64,000 nt of DNA from Fischerella sp. PCC 9605 (GTDB lineage: Bacteria; Cyanobacteriota; Cyanobacteriia; Cyanobacteriales; Nostocaceae), in assembly GCF_000517105.1 (NCBI RefSeq), contig NZ_KI912151.1:443799-507798 (forward strand), in the 5' to 3' direction. A model generated the notes under the pieces. The model had not been told where the DNA came from, did no database searches, and saw only the letters and a list, made by a program, of their open reading frames with translations. The position numbers were made by a program, and so were the translations under genes. Shown one piece after another: positions 34,871-46,286 of the stretch. Every line of letters starts with the position of its first letter. Within the stretch, counting starts at the first letter, position 1.

Positions 34871-36322
34871 ATGCAAGACAAGAATAGTATTACTGTTGCC
34901 AACTTAAAACGCGCTTATGCTTTAGATGCACTGCGTGGATTTGCAATTTTAGCAATGATCTTATCCGGCACGATAGAGTATAAAATTTTGCCAGCTTGGA
35001 TGTACCACGCTCAGGAACCACCACCTACGCATACTTTTAATTCTAATTTGCCTGGATTAACTTGGGTAGATATTGTTTTTCCAATTTTCTTATTTTCTAT
35101 GGGAGCAGCTATTCCCTTAGCACTGGCGAACCGCTTGAAGAAAGGATTCACGACAATACAAGTTATTTTATACATCCTCAAACGAGGATTATTGTTAGGA
35201 ATATTTGCAATATTTCTTCAACATATTAGACCTTTGACCATCAATCGAAACCCAAGCGAACAAACATGGTGGATAGCATTGTTGGGTTTTTTAATACTCT
35301 TTTTTATGTTTGTTCGGTGGCCTGTAAAAGAAAAATATAGGCAGTACACAGAATTTATTACTATCGGTGCTTGGTTTGCAGCGATTATTCTTGTCTGTTT
35401 CCTTAGATATCCAGATGGAAGTGGATTTTCACTGGCAAGGAGCGATATTATTCTAGTTGTACTGACAAATATGGCAATTTTTGGAGCGATCGCCTGGTTT
35501 TTTACCAAAGATAATTTGTTACTACGTCTAGGATTGCTAGGTTTATTGATTGCTTTGCGGCTATCGGCTTCTGTCAAAGGAAGTTGGATTGCTGTGCTTT
35601 GGAAAGCATCCCCTATTCCTTGGATTTTTCAATTTGATTACCTGAAGTATTTGTTTATAATTATTCCCGGAACAATTGCAGGTGATTTAATTCTGGATTG
35701 GCTGCAAATACCAGTAAAAAATGGTGGAGAAGAAGAAATTAATTCAAACTGGAATCATCTGCGTTGTTACAGCATTATTTTTTTGATGTTGACTCTGGTT
35801 TTGGGTTTACTAATTGGTTTGCAAGCTAGATGGTTATGGCAAACAGCGTTATTGAGTACTGTCCTTTGTTTAATTAGCTGGTTTTTATTTGTAAATCCCA
35901 ATAATGAAAAAGCAAGATTGCTCCAAGCTTTTTACCAGTGGGGTATTTATTGGTTGGTGCTTGGCTTACTTTTTGAACCGTTTGAAAAAGGAATAAAGAA
36001 AGACCCAGCTACCTTGAGTTACTTCTTTGTTACAACAGCGATCGCACTTTTTTTATTAATTACTTTCACCATAATCATAGATGTCTTTCAACAGCGTAAA
36101 TATCTACAACTATTAATTGACAATGGACAGAATCCGATGGTTGCCTATGTAGCATTTGCCAATTTTCTCTGGCCTGTTCTTAAATTAACCTATCTTGAAC
36201 CTTTGATTTTAGAGTATACCAATATCCCTCTAATAGGCTTTATCAAAGGAGTCATATATACCTTATTAATTGCATTTTTTGTGAGTTTATGTACTAAATT
36301 GAAGCTGTTGTGGAGAACATAA
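34871..36322 (+). CDS. DUF5009/HGSNAT-like multi-span acyltransferase
   Basis: The 483-residue membrane protein has about eleven hydrophobic segments. Its start AYALDALRGFAILAMILSGT followed by LPGLTWVDIVFPIFLFSMG and the AIPLAL loop match the DUF5009 group. This is related to heparan-alpha-glucosaminide N-acetyltransferase, which carries acetyl groups across a membrane to glucosamine. With a polysaccharide deacetylase just upstream, it could adjust acetylation of the same surface polymer; this is inference. ATG 34871 follows a repeat-rich gap of 107 bases. Confidence 0.85.
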   Translation: MQDKNSITVANLKRAYALDALRGFAILAMILSGTIEYKILPAWMYHAQEPPPTHTFNSNLPGLTWVDIVFPIFLFSMGAAIPLALANRLKKGFTTIQVILYILKRGLLLGIFAIFLQHIRPLTINRNPSEQTWWIALLGFLILFFMFVRWPVKEKYRQYTEFITIGAWFAAIILVCFLRYPDGSGFSLARSDIILVVLTNMAIFGAIAWFFTKDNLLLRLGLLGLLIALRLSASVKGSWIAVLWKASPIPWIFQFDYLKYLFIIIPGTIAGDLILDWLQIPVKNGGEEEINSNWNHLRCYSIIFLMLTLVLGLLIGLQARWLWQTALLSTVLCLISWFLFVNPNNEKARLLQAFYQWGIYWLVLGLLFEPFEKGIKKDPATLSYFFVTTAIALFLLITFTIIIDVFQQRKYLQLLIDNGQNPMVAYVAFANFLWPVLKLTYLEPLILEYTNIPLIGFIKGVIYTLLIAFFVSLCTKLKLLWRT

Positions 36323-36464
36323 ACGTGCTTTATAGATCGGTAAAAACAAACGCGATCGCAGCAATGATTTTGGAAGAACTTGTAGTCTAAGACTGTGGCG
36401 AGGTTGGTGGTAGGGCGATCGCTCATAATAAAGTCCAGATATTAACATCTTAAGGAGATTGCAA

Positions 36465-37337
36465 ATGCCTCTGACTCTGATCAAAGGAACCTTTTCGATT
36501 AAAGGTGCTGCACCTGATGGCGACTCCATCAGATTCATCCCAGACGATCCATCCTTATGGAAGAAACTAGAAAACCGTGTTCGTACCAATCGCTTGGGAG
36601 GAGCACAGCTGCGCTTAGATGCGATTGATGCTTTAGAAACTCATTATCAACCCAGGAATGGCGGATTAGGAACTCAGCGTCAACCGGAAAAATTTGGTGA
36701 CAAAGCTGCATCTAGACTGCTCGATCTCCTGGGTTTTGACAGCACAACCGTGAAGCGTGGAAAGCGAGAAATTGTTACTGACGCAGATCCTGATACGGTT
36801 CCAGGATACATTCTCAGCCGCTTTGCTGATATTCACGGACGGGCGATCGCTTTCGCTTTTAGAGGAAATTGCGATCGAGAAGATGGAGATACTATTTTTG
36901 TCAGTCAAGAGTTACTCCAGCAGAGTGCGAATTACCAGCTAGTGGCGGAGGGATTAGTATATCCCACCTTCTACTCGAAACTCTACCTTGAGTTGCGTCA
37001 AGCACTGACTGCTGTTTCTGGGGAGGCACGCTCAAGTAATTCTGGTTTGTGGACAGAAGATGTCACAAATACAGGTTTTAATTTAGACAGCTTGAAAACC
37101 ATTACAGAGGACGTTGTAATTCTTCCCAAACTATTTCGCCGATTGCTTGGCTACCTCGCCATTAACGATCGCAGTGTTGATCTGGCAGGTTTTGCCGACT
37201 TTCTGGAGGCGAGTAACGATCGGGTATTAGTTCTTTCAGAGGGTAAGATTACAGGTTTGGATAACCTAGTCGAGATTGACGATCAAAACCTGAAATTGAC
37301 TAAGAAACCCGAGGATCTTGTCTTTATGGAGGAGTAA
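36465..37337 (+). CDS. SNase-like (thermonuclease-fold) protein
   Basis: The 290-residue protein begins MPLTLIKGTFSIKGAAPDGD and has the SNase-type pattern GDSIRFIPDDP, then LRLDAIDALETHYQ and EKFGDKAASRLLDLLGF. The arginine and acidic residues for metal binding are partly visible but not all aligned by eye. The C-terminal half (from about 180) is not typical of staphylococcal nuclease. The role could be nuclease or a non-catalytic derivative. An AAGGAG site is ten bases before ATG 36465. It stands alone. Confidence 0.75.
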   Translation: MPLTLIKGTFSIKGAAPDGDSIRFIPDDPSLWKKLENRVRTNRLGGAQLRLDAIDALETHYQPRNGGLGTQRQPEKFGDKAASRLLDLLGFDSTTVKRGKREIVTDADPDTVPGYILSRFADIHGRAIAFAFRGNCDREDGDTIFVSQELLQQSANYQLVAEGLVYPTFYSKLYLELRQALTAVSGEARSSNSGLWTEDVTNTGFNLDSLKTITEDVVILPKLFRRLLGYLAINDRSVDLAGFADFLEASNDRVLVLSEGKITGLDNLVEIDDQNLKLTKKPEDLVFMEE

Positions 37338-37552
37338 GTGCGATCGCAAAGTGCAGTAAAAGATCCAGAATTTTGGGTATTAGACCGTACTCATCGCGGT
37401 AAAAGATACCAGATAGGGTTACTAAAATGCTGTTATGCGGTAAAGTATCGGCAGTAGAAGTGCTAAACCGCACACTGCGATTGAATAAATAGTTGGGCTG
37501 CTGAAGAAAACAGTCTCACTTGTGAGCTTCTGTATCTCGCTCTTGAAAAACT

Positions 37553-38329
37553 TCACGACCAACGATGTCCTGGAATAGCATAACCACCATCAATGGAGAT
37601 AGTTTGTCCTGTGATGTATGAGGCAGCATCAGAACACAGCCAAACCACCGTTTCTGCGATTTCTTCTGCTTCGCCCAATCGCTTGAGAGGAATGTGATGG
37701 ATGAAGGGCTTAGCCCCTTCATCTTCAGGATGAAAAAAGCGGCGAAACATCTCTGTATCAATGATGCCTGGATTGATGTTGTTGATGCGAATGTTGTGAC
37801 TCGCGTACTCCAGTGCAGCGGGTCTGACCATACCATCGAGTCCGCCTTTGCTAGCTGAGTAGATAGTTGAACCTGCCAGACCACCTTTGGCAAGCCAAGA
37901 TGAGGTGTTTACGATCGCACCACCATTTTCCTGTTTGAGCATCTGCTCAATTTCATATTTCAGGCATAGCCAGACAGCCTTGAGATTTACTGTAATGGTG
38001 TTTTCCCAGTCAACTTCGGTGAGTTCTGTAATAGGCGCAAATTTTCCTTCAGTGCCAGCATTGTTAAAAGCGCAATCTAGACGACCGTAGCGTTCAACCG
38101 TTTTCTCAATCAGCGATTGGATATCTAAGGGATTAGCCATATCCGTCTTGATAAAATGCGCTTCGCCTCCCATCTGGTGGATTTGCGCGACAACTTCTTT
38201 ACCGACATCTTCACGACGGGCAGCAACGACAACTTTTACACCGTGTTTAGCAAAAAGCATGGCAGTTGCTCGTCCCATTCCTGAACTTCCACCTGTGACA
38301 AGAGCAACTTTGTTACGTAAATCGAGCAT
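37553..38329 (-). CDS. SDR-family NAD(P)-dependent oxidoreductase
   Basis: The 258-residue protein is a classical short-chain dehydrogenase with the cofactor motif TGGSSGMG (residues 12-19), NNAG near 89, the catalytic YSASK (about 157-161) and the conserved end YITGQTISIDGGYAIPG. The substrate cannot be read from sequence. A GGGAG site precedes ATG 38329. It lies 89 bases after the MerR gene on the same strand and is probably in its regulon or operon. Confidence 0.92.
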   Translation of the reverse strand: MLDLRNKVALVTGGSSGMGRATAMLFAKHGVKVVVAARREDVGKEVVAQIHQMGGEAHFIKTDMANPLDIQSLIEKTVERYGRLDCAFNNAGTEGKFAPITELTEVDWENTITVNLKAVWLCLKYEIEQMLKQENGGAIVNTSSWLAKGGLAGSTIYSASKGGLDGMVRPAALEYASHNIRINNINPGIIDTEMFRRFFHPEDEGAKPFIHHIPLKRLGEAEEIAETVVWLCSDAASYITGQTISIDGGYAIPGHRWS

Positions 38330-38418
38330 TTTCGTTCTCCCTTTGTTGGTTAATTCAAGGCAGCATAAACTGAGAGGCTTGACAAGCCTGCCTATGAATC
38401 TCGGTTTAGATTCAAGTT

Positions 38419-38874
38419 CTATTTCTCTGGTTCGTATTTGCGACTAAGTTCTAGCAGAAATGCTTGCCCCGCAGTCAAGCAGTCATTTCGTTCGTGCATT
38501 TCATTGGGATTTGCTTCTAAGGTTTTGTAGTAGCGAATCTTCCATTGAATGGCTTCTAGATTGCGCTGGAGTTCCTGAATATTCGCCTGTACGCGCTGTT
38601 CGTGGGCTTCGAGGACGGCTCGACGTTCAGCGATCGCGTTCGGCTGTTCTCGGAACAATTGGGTAAAGTTTTGTATCTCTCGAATAGGCATTCCTGTTGC
38701 CCGTAGTCTTGTCAAGAACTCAATGCGCTTGACATCTTCTGCGGAGTAGCGGCGATGCCCATTACTGGCACGGTCAATCGGTTCGAGCAACCCATATCGC
38801 TCGTAATAGCGTAAGGTATGCACACTCAAGCCCGTTTGCTGCGCCACTTGCTGAATTGTGAGTTCCATTTCCAT
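38419..38874 (-). CDS. MerR-family transcriptional regulator
   Basis: The 151-residue protein has an N-terminal winged helix with LTIQQVAQQTGLSVHTLRYY and ERYGLLEP, then a coiled coil (about residues 75-115) that dimerises. The C-terminal part has one cysteine (NDCLTAG) but no metal-binding cysteine pair, so it is not a metal sensor of the CueR/MerR kind; it resembles regulators of SDR and aldo-keto reductase genes. I start it at ATG 38874 (a second ATG is at 38868). Its own promoter carries a MerR-type operator at 38902-38932. The SDR gene follows. Confidence 0.9.
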   Translation of the reverse strand: MEMELTIQQVAQQTGLSVHTLRYYERYGLLEPIDRASNGHRRYSAEDVKRIEFLTRLRATGMPIREIQNFTQLFREQPNAIAERRAVLEAHEQRVQANIQELQRNLEAIQWKIRYYKTLEANPNEMHERNDCLTAGQAFLLELSRKYEPEK

Positions 38875-38901
38875 ACGAAGCAAACCTGAAAGCACACATC
38901 T

Positions 38902-38932
38902 ACGGTAGAACTTAGAGTGCGCTCAAAGTCAA
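38902..38932 (-). promoter_or_regulatory. MerR-type promoter: 19-bp spacer with palindromic operator
   Basis: Read on the minus strand, -35 TTGACT and -10 TACCGT are separated by 19 bases, the long spacer typical of MerR-controlled promoters. Between and over them lies ACTTTGAGCGCACTCTAAGT (38910-38929 on the plus strand), an imperfect palindrome with 16 of 20 positions symmetric. It points into the merR gene, so autoregulation and joint control of the SDR are likely. Confidence 0.75.
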
Positions 38933-40479
<1,547 letters not shown>

Positions 40480-40496
40480 CACGGCGGCACTGTCGG

Positions 40497-40588
40497 GATT
40501 GGGGATTGGGAATAGGTGAAAATTATGAATGATGAATGCTGAATGCTGAAAATTTCATAATTCATAATTCATAATTCATAATTTTTAT
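40497..40588. repeat. Tandem repeats between por and the TPR gene
   Basis: GGGGATTGGGAATAGG units are followed by ATGAATGATGAATGCTGAATG and AATTCATAATTCATA-type units. Similar AATTATGAATT sequence ends the M41-like gene near 1475-1520. Confidence 0.7.
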
Positions 40589-40591
40589 GCC

Positions 40592-42439
40592 CTAGTCCCC
40601 AGTACGCTTGTATTCTTCCAACAATTCCGGGATGTAATCATACCCATCCACGCCAATTACTGAAATAATTCTCGAACGATTTTGCTGCAAGGAATTTCCA
40701 AAAGCTTCTGCACCTATTTGTCCCTGCAAAATTACCAGCAACCTCGCTGGTTTTTGCCACTCTTGGGAAGCAATTTGGTTTAATAAATACATTCCCAAGC
40801 AACCTGTGTAAATAGCTCTGTCAAAATTTGCTAAGTTATAATTTGCTTCGGCTAAAGTTGCTAAATTCAATCCTTGTAGATATAAATCTCCAGAAGTTTG
40901 CGCTGTTCTAAAGCCTTCTTCTAAATTTTTGATGGCATTTTGTGGCTCTCCAATTACTAAATAAGCGATGCCTAAACTACTCAAACACAAAGCTTTACTT
41001 TGAACATCGCCTAATTGTTCTGATAGCCTTAAACCTTGTTGTAGATAATTAATAGCCATTTCATAGGTTTCTGACTCTAGCTGTTCTAGTTGCTGTGCCT
41101 GCATGACTTCGCTGTAGCCTAAGTTTACGAGGGCATAGGCTTCTCCTGTGCGATCGCCTGTTTGTCTACTCAGAATTAATGCCCTTTGACTGTAATCTAT
41201 GGCTTCTGCATATCTTTGCTGTTGCACGCAAGTACGGCTAAGATGATTGAGGTTGGCGATTTCACAGGGGCGATCGCCTGCATGACGCGCTATCTCCAAG
41301 GCTTGCTGATGAAAGTCAATAGAACGGTCATATAGACCTAATGCCCGTTGAGAATAACCCAAAAGTGTCAAAATCCGCGCTTTTTCTTGGGTTCCCTCGA
41401 CTCTACGCAGCGGTTCATCGAGGTAATTCAACGCATCCCGCAAGTAGCTGCCGGAAAATGAGGCGAAGATACCACCGTATAAGGGAAAATACAGTCTTTG
41501 AGCAAAGGTTCGCAAAATTTGTAACATTACTTGCGAAGCTGCGTTGCTGTAGGATGTATCCCCATCAAAAGCATTTGCCAACTGACTCCAGATGACTGCA
41601 AAGGTCAAAAATGTTGAAATTGACAGCTTTGACCCAGCTTTGACGTTGTAAGGTTGTTGGTCAAACCAGTGGACTAACCCTCGTTGTAAGTACTGTAAAA
41701 TTAGTGTCATTTCCACCCAGTCACTCAAGGTGATGCTGCGTTGCTGCTGGGCAAATTCAATTACAGATTGCGACCTAGCCAGAGTGCGAAACAGTGCTTG
41801 CGGTAACTCGCTGTTCACTTGCTTTGCCCAAGTTGCCCAAGGGCCCTGTTCTTCTGGTATGCCACCAAATCCTATCGATTCGCGGCTTTGCTCGTACATC
41901 CAACTAACTAAGTGCTCTTGCAGTCGCTGCCAACCGGCTACACCACGCGCTATACCCTCTGATATTTGCTGCAAATCAGAATCTGCTTGGGCAAATTGTT
42001 GTAAAGCTTTTGACAACTGCTGCATCTGTTGTAAGTTGAGAGGATGCTTACTGTTGGGGTCGGTGACGCGTAAAAAGGTAGCAAGCCGCTCTCTAGTTGG
42101 GGCTGTGGTAATTTCTTTAACAGCGGTGGCTGTAGCTTCTGTGGACTTATTTTGTTCTTGAGCGCGTTGCCACTGGGTTTGGATCGTCTTAATTGCTCTC
42201 AGACTACGAGTAGCTTTGGCTTTTTTGAGTTCATCTTTTTCAGTGTCTACTTGCTGCTGGATACCATTGAGGCGATCGCTCAACGCCAACTCAAAAATTT
42301 CCCCCGTCCCAGCTGTCACACCCTTGAGCAACATTTGATACACTTGCTCAACAGAGCTAATTTTGCCTTTGAGGGTAGTTTCGACGATTTCGTCGATTAA
42401 GACGAGATAGCGATCGCGAAGGGACACAGACTCAGACAC
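40592..42439 (-). CDS. Tetratricopeptide-repeat protein
   Basis: The 615-residue protein has an N-terminal part (residues 1 to about 330) with no family I know, starting VSESVSLRDRYLVLIDEIVE, and a C-terminal half with about five TPR units (YSQRALGLYDRSIDFHQQAL, then NLNHLSRTCVQQQRYAEAID and further units). TPR domains bind other proteins; no enzyme domain is seen. I start it at GTG 42439, with TTGGAT eleven bases before; an upstream GTG at 42457 would add six residues. A long heptamer array follows upstream. I cannot name its partner. Confidence 0.8.
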   Translation of the reverse strand: MSESVSLRDRYLVLIDEIVETTLKGKISSVEQVYQMLLKGVTAGTGEIFELALSDRLNGIQQQVDTEKDELKKAKATRSLRAIKTIQTQWQRAQEQNKSTEATATAVKEITTAPTRERLATFLRVTDPNSKHPLNLQQMQQLSKALQQFAQADSDLQQISEGIARGVAGWQRLQEHLVSWMYEQSRESIGFGGIPEEQGPWATWAKQVNSELPQALFRTLARSQSVIEFAQQQRSITLSDWVEMTLILQYLQRGLVHWFDQQPYNVKAGSKLSISTFLTFAVIWSQLANAFDGDTSYSNAASQVMLQILRTFAQRLYFPLYGGIFASFSGSYLRDALNYLDEPLRRVEGTQEKARILTLLGYSQRALGLYDRSIDFHQQALEIARHAGDRPCEIANLNHLSRTCVQQQRYAEAIDYSQRALILSRQTGDRTGEAYALVNLGYSEVMQAQQLEQLESETYEMAINYLQQGLRLSEQLGDVQSKALCLSSLGIAYLVIGEPQNAIKNLEEGFRTAQTSGDLYLQGLNLATLAEANYNLANFDRAIYTGCLGMYLLNQIASQEWQKPARLLVILQGQIGAEAFGNSLQQNRSRIISVIGVDGYDYIPELLEEYKRTGD

Positions 42440-42472
42440 TTTCAAATCCAAGAACACACTAAGTTAATTTTA

Positions 42473-42598
42473 GGTCATTAGTCATTGGTCATTGGTCATT
42501 GGTCATTAGTTAGTGGTTAGTGGTTAGTGGTTAGTGGTTAGTGGTTAGTAGTTAGTAGTTAGTGGTTATTCTCCCCACTCTCCCCCTCTCCCCCTCCC
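42473..42598. repeat. Long heptamer array (CATTGGT then TTAGTGG units)
   Basis: Units of CATTGGT run from about 42477, followed by about ten TTAGTGG/TTAGTAG units and then a CCCCCTCTCC stretch that ends at the stop of the hybrid kinase gene. It is the longest such array in the window. Confidence 0.9.
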
Positions 42599-42600
42599 CG

Positions 42601-45600
42601 CTAAGTGCGTCCAGCCAAGTTAGCAACTACCACAGCTAACTCGATGGGACTGACTGGTTTGGGAACATGCAACTGAAAGCCTGCTAAGAGTGCTTGCGCT
42701 CGATCTTCTGGGCTGGCGTGGGCTGTCAGCGCCACTGCGGGAATGTTTCGCCATTGCTTTTGGGGAAGCGATCGCACTTTGCGAATGAGTGTGTAGCCGT
42801 CTTCTTGGGGCATACCGATATCACTGATTAGCACGTGCGGCTGAAAGTGTGGTAGGGTGTCTAGTGTCTCATGAGCGGAGGCAACGGCCATAACTTCTGC
42901 TCCATATTCGGAAAGGATTGCCACCACTAAATCGCGGGCATCTGCCTCGTCATCGACGATTAGCACTCGCAAGCCTTTCAGAGACGGTATAATATTTTGA
43001 GCGATTTTTTCCTCATAAGTAACTGAAAACTGTTCTGATTCACTGGTGACATCCACATCAACAGCTCTCATCGGTAAGTTAACAATAAACGTTGCTCCCT
43101 GCCCAATTCCTAAACTCTCGGCAGAAACTGTGCCTCCGTGCAATTCTACTAAGTAGCGTACGATCGCTAACCCTAATCCCAATCCACCGTGCGATCGCGT
43201 GTTGGAACTATCGGCTTGGCGGAAGCGGTCAAACACATAGGGCAAAAATTGGGGGGAAATTCCCTCTCCTGTGTCACTCACCCGAATTTGCACGCCATTA
43301 TCTATGCGTTCTACTTGCACATCTACTCTTCCCCTTTGGGGTGTGAACTTGACGGCGTTGGCAAGCAGATTCCAAATTACCTGTTGCAAGCGGTTAGCAT
43401 CGGCGATGACTACTCCTAGTGCAGAATCGAAATTGCACTCAATCTGAATTTCCTTAGCCGCAGCTGCTGGACGCACGATTTCCACCGCTGCTTCCACTAC
43501 TGACTCTAGTTCTACTGGACGCAGATTGAGGTGGAGTGTTCCTCTAATAATTTGCGATACATCTAAAACATCCTCAATCAACATTCTCAGGGACTTGGTG
43601 TTGCGGTCAATTGTTTCTAATGCCTTGGCTGTGATCGATTCATCAAATTTACGACTCTTAAGTAATTGTGTCCAACCAAGCATGGCGTTGAGGGGAGTAC
43701 GGAGTTCGTGGGAAAGGGTGGCTAAAAACTCATCTTTCATCCGGTTGGCGGTTTCTGCTTCCGCACGTGCTGTTTGTTCCCGCAGGAGGAGTTGTTCCCG
43801 TTCTTGCTCTGCTTGTTTGCGTTCAGTAATATCAATCATCAAGCCACGCAACAGCTGCGGTTCATCTTTGCCCCGCACAACATTCACAATGTCATACAGC
43901 CATACAACTCTACCATCTGCTGTTAACATTCTGTATTCAAACTCGTAATTGTCCAAGGAACGCGAACAATCGATACAAAAATTGATTGCCCACTCCCGAT
44001 CCTCTGGATGGATGTGTTGCGCCCAGAAATTATCGGTGTACCAGTCTGATAAGGGATAACCAAGAATCTCGACACTTTGCGGGCCCACATAAGTAAAATT
44101 GCCCGTGGTGGCGTTTGCTTCCCAGGGAATTACGCGCACTTTTTCTGCTAATTTGCGAAATCTTTCTTCACTTTCTTTGAGGGCTGCTTCCGCCTGTTTG
44201 TGCTCGGTGATATCGTTGATGAGAGCAACAAAGCCTTCTACTTTTCCCTTTTGATTGAAATGGGGAACATAAGAGACATTCACGCAACGCTTGCTGCCAT
44301 CTTGAGCGGGTATTTCAGTTTCGTAAGATACTTGTTCTCCTGATAATACAGTTTCTACATGCGGACGAATTGACTCATAAACTGATTCACCCACAACTTC
44401 TTTGATATGCTTACCATTAAATTCTGTGGCAGAGAGTCCATACCATTCTTCGTATTTCTTATTGTTAAAGCGGTAGCGTTGCTGGGCATCAACATAAGAA
44501 ATAAAAACTGGCACTGCATTGGTAATCAGACGCAGTTGATCTTCTCGTTGGCGTAGCGCCTCTTCTGCCCGTTTGCGTTCTGTAATGTCTCGTTGAGTTC
44601 CCCAGGCTCTCACCAATACACCATTTTCTACAACTCCCACAAGATTATTCAAGAAGTATTTATAATTACCATGCTTATCTACCTCGTGGGATTCAGCATC
44701 GATCAGGCGATAGCCGGAGCGGATAAAATTACGTAAGTATTCAATATTATGTTGGTCTGTTGAAGGGAGAAAGTCTTCTAGCCTTACTCCAATAATTTCT
44801 TCGGCACGAGCAAAGCCATACATCTTGGCCATGAAATCATTACAATCTTTCAGGTAGGCATACTGGTAAAAAAGCCGAATTTGCTCATCTTCTGGAGACT
44901 CTAGCGAAATTGGCACTTTCAGTTCAAAACACCAGATACCTTCAGAACTCTGTTCCACAAATGCACGGTAGCGTTCTTCGCTTTTTCTGAGGGCAAGTTC
45001 TGTGACTTTGCGATCGCTTATGTCCAAAGTAAATACAATCATCTCTTGTTGATGAGATGGCGATTCTGGCAACAAAGCACCACCGATGAGAACGGGAACA
45101 CGGCTACCATCTTTGCTAATGTACTCTTTTTCAATCGGCGTACACACCTCTTTTGTTCTCAGTTCTGCAATTAAGCGATCGCTTAAGAACTGGTATTCTG
45201 GCGGTGTTATGTCGCGCCATCGTACCCGTCCACACAGCAAATCTTCCCGCGTGTAACCCACCATCTTTAAAAAGGCATCGTTAGCTTCAACTATCATGCC
45301 GTTGAAATCCGCTATAATTACCCCGATGATGTTGGCATCTACAAACCGTCTAAATCTGATTTGGTTCGCTTGTAGTTGCTGCACACTCATCTCTAACCTC
45401 TGCTTGGCACTACGTAACTCCGAGTTAAGTGAACTAATCAGTGTTGTTACCAATACAAATACGCTTAACTGGAGAATGTTTTCTACACCATATACTAAGG
45501 GTGAGTACATTGGCTCTAGAAAAAAATAGCCTATAGCCAAACAAGATAAAGCTGTGGCTAAAAACCCCGGTATTATGCCTCCATACCAAGCACTAACCGC

Positions 45601-45732
45601 CACAGCAGCAAAAAACATTGAAAAAATAGTTAGCTTCAGATAAGGCTGTAGCAATAGTGTTAGCAGCAAAGCGCTAGTAACAGTAAAAACTGCTACAACA
45701 TGGGGCTTTATACGGGGGCTTATTCCTTTCAA
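42601..45732 (-). CDS. Hybrid sensor histidine kinase (DUF4118, four PAS, receiver)
   Basis: The 1043-residue inner-membrane sensor has a KdpD-like four-span DUF4118 region (about 10-110), about four PAS/PAC domains (about 130-650, each ending in an ITERKxAE-type linker), a HisKA domain with phosphorylated His in FLATLSHELRTPLNAML, an HATPase with VIWNLLANAVKFTPQRG and GLGLGLAIVRYLVELHG, and a C-terminal receiver with VLIVDDEADARD and phosphorylated Asp in LISDIGMPQEDGY. The input signal is unknown. I chose the TTG at 45732, because CAAAGGAG lies ten bases before it; a GTG at 45783 would add 17 residues. Its partner regulator is not next to it. Confidence 0.92.
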   Translation of the reverse strand: MKGISPRIKPHVVAVFTVTSALLLTLLLQPYLKLTIFSMFFAAVAVSAWYGGIIPGFLATALSCLAIGYFFLEPMYSPLVYGVENILQLSVFVLVTTLISSLNSELRSAKQRLEMSVQQLQANQIRFRRFVDANIIGVIIADFNGMIVEANDAFLKMVGYTREDLLCGRVRWRDITPPEYQFLSDRLIAELRTKEVCTPIEKEYISKDGSRVPVLIGGALLPESPSHQQEMIVFTLDISDRKVTELALRKSEERYRAFVEQSSEGIWCFELKVPISLESPEDEQIRLFYQYAYLKDCNDFMAKMYGFARAEEIIGVRLEDFLPSTDQHNIEYLRNFIRSGYRLIDAESHEVDKHGNYKYFLNNLVGVVENGVLVRAWGTQRDITERKRAEEALRQREDQLRLITNAVPVFISYVDAQQRYRFNNKKYEEWYGLSATEFNGKHIKEVVGESVYESIRPHVETVLSGEQVSYETEIPAQDGSKRCVNVSYVPHFNQKGKVEGFVALINDITEHKQAEAALKESEERFRKLAEKVRVIPWEANATTGNFTYVGPQSVEILGYPLSDWYTDNFWAQHIHPEDREWAINFCIDCSRSLDNYEFEYRMLTADGRVVWLYDIVNVVRGKDEPQLLRGLMIDITERKQAEQEREQLLLREQTARAEAETANRMKDEFLATLSHELRTPLNAMLGWTQLLKSRKFDESITAKALETIDRNTKSLRMLIEDVLDVSQIIRGTLHLNLRPVELESVVEAAVEIVRPAAAAKEIQIECNFDSALGVVIADANRLQQVIWNLLANAVKFTPQRGRVDVQVERIDNGVQIRVSDTGEGISPQFLPYVFDRFRQADSSNTRSHGGLGLGLAIVRYLVELHGGTVSAESLGIGQGATFIVNLPMRAVDVDVTSESEQFSVTYEEKIAQNIIPSLKGLRVLIVDDEADARDLVVAILSEYGAEVMAVASAHETLDTLPHFQPHVLISDIGMPQEDGYTLIRKVRSLPQKQWRNIPAVALTAHASPEDRAQALLAGFQLHVPKPVSPIELAVVVANLAGRT

Positions 45733-46072
45733 AGTGGGTTCTCCTTTGGTGCAGCTAACTGAAAGGATTGTTGCCAAAATCACCTAGACAACTAGGGCGA
45801 CCTTCCACATCTATTTTGCATCGGAAAATCTGTAACAAACAGTTACTTGCTGTATATCTATCTAAAGTAGTAAAAAACAAAGGCAGCAAAGATTAAATGT
45901 TGTTGCCTCACTTCGTTATTGCTATGAATGTTCATGCAATTTAATCTTAAAATTTTCTTAATTTTTGTAGCCAAAAGATAATTTTCACCCGATCAAGTGA
46001 GTAGAAATAATTAAAAGCCAAATACCGGGCACAGGAAGCAGTCAATCACAATCTTTCTCTTCTTTCTTCCTT

Positions 46073-46246
46073 CTACTTAGCGATCGCTCCTTTGAGTAAA
46101 TAAGTCATCATTTCTCCCTTTCCTTTAATCTTAATCAATCCTCTTTTTTCCAACACAAATTTCTCTTTGAAATGCTGATAACTTCCTTCACAAACCTGGA
46201 TACAGCCAGCCACACTGTGGGATTCCATTCTACTAGCAGTATTTAC
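46073..46246 (-). pseudogene. C-terminal relic of a class III adenylate/guanylate cyclase
   Basis: The minus strand codes in one frame for about 57 residues: VNTASRMESHSVAGCIQV, then KFVLEKRGLIKIKGKGEMMT and YLLKGAIAK before a TAG. This is the end of a class III nucleotide cyclase catalytic domain, including the conserved NTASRME segment that contributes to catalysis. The frame has no start: it meets a heptamer array at about 46247, where the rest of the gene has been lost. It is too short for the usual gene search to catch. Confidence 0.75.
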
Positions 46247-46286
46247 CGTTTAGTTATTGGTTAGTAGTTAGTGGTTAGTAGTACCT

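Noticed and set aside
37426-37491. Small frame between the SNase-like gene and the SDR gene
   Set aside because: Only about 21 codons, no ribosome binding site and no likeness; the 215-base gap shows nothing else.
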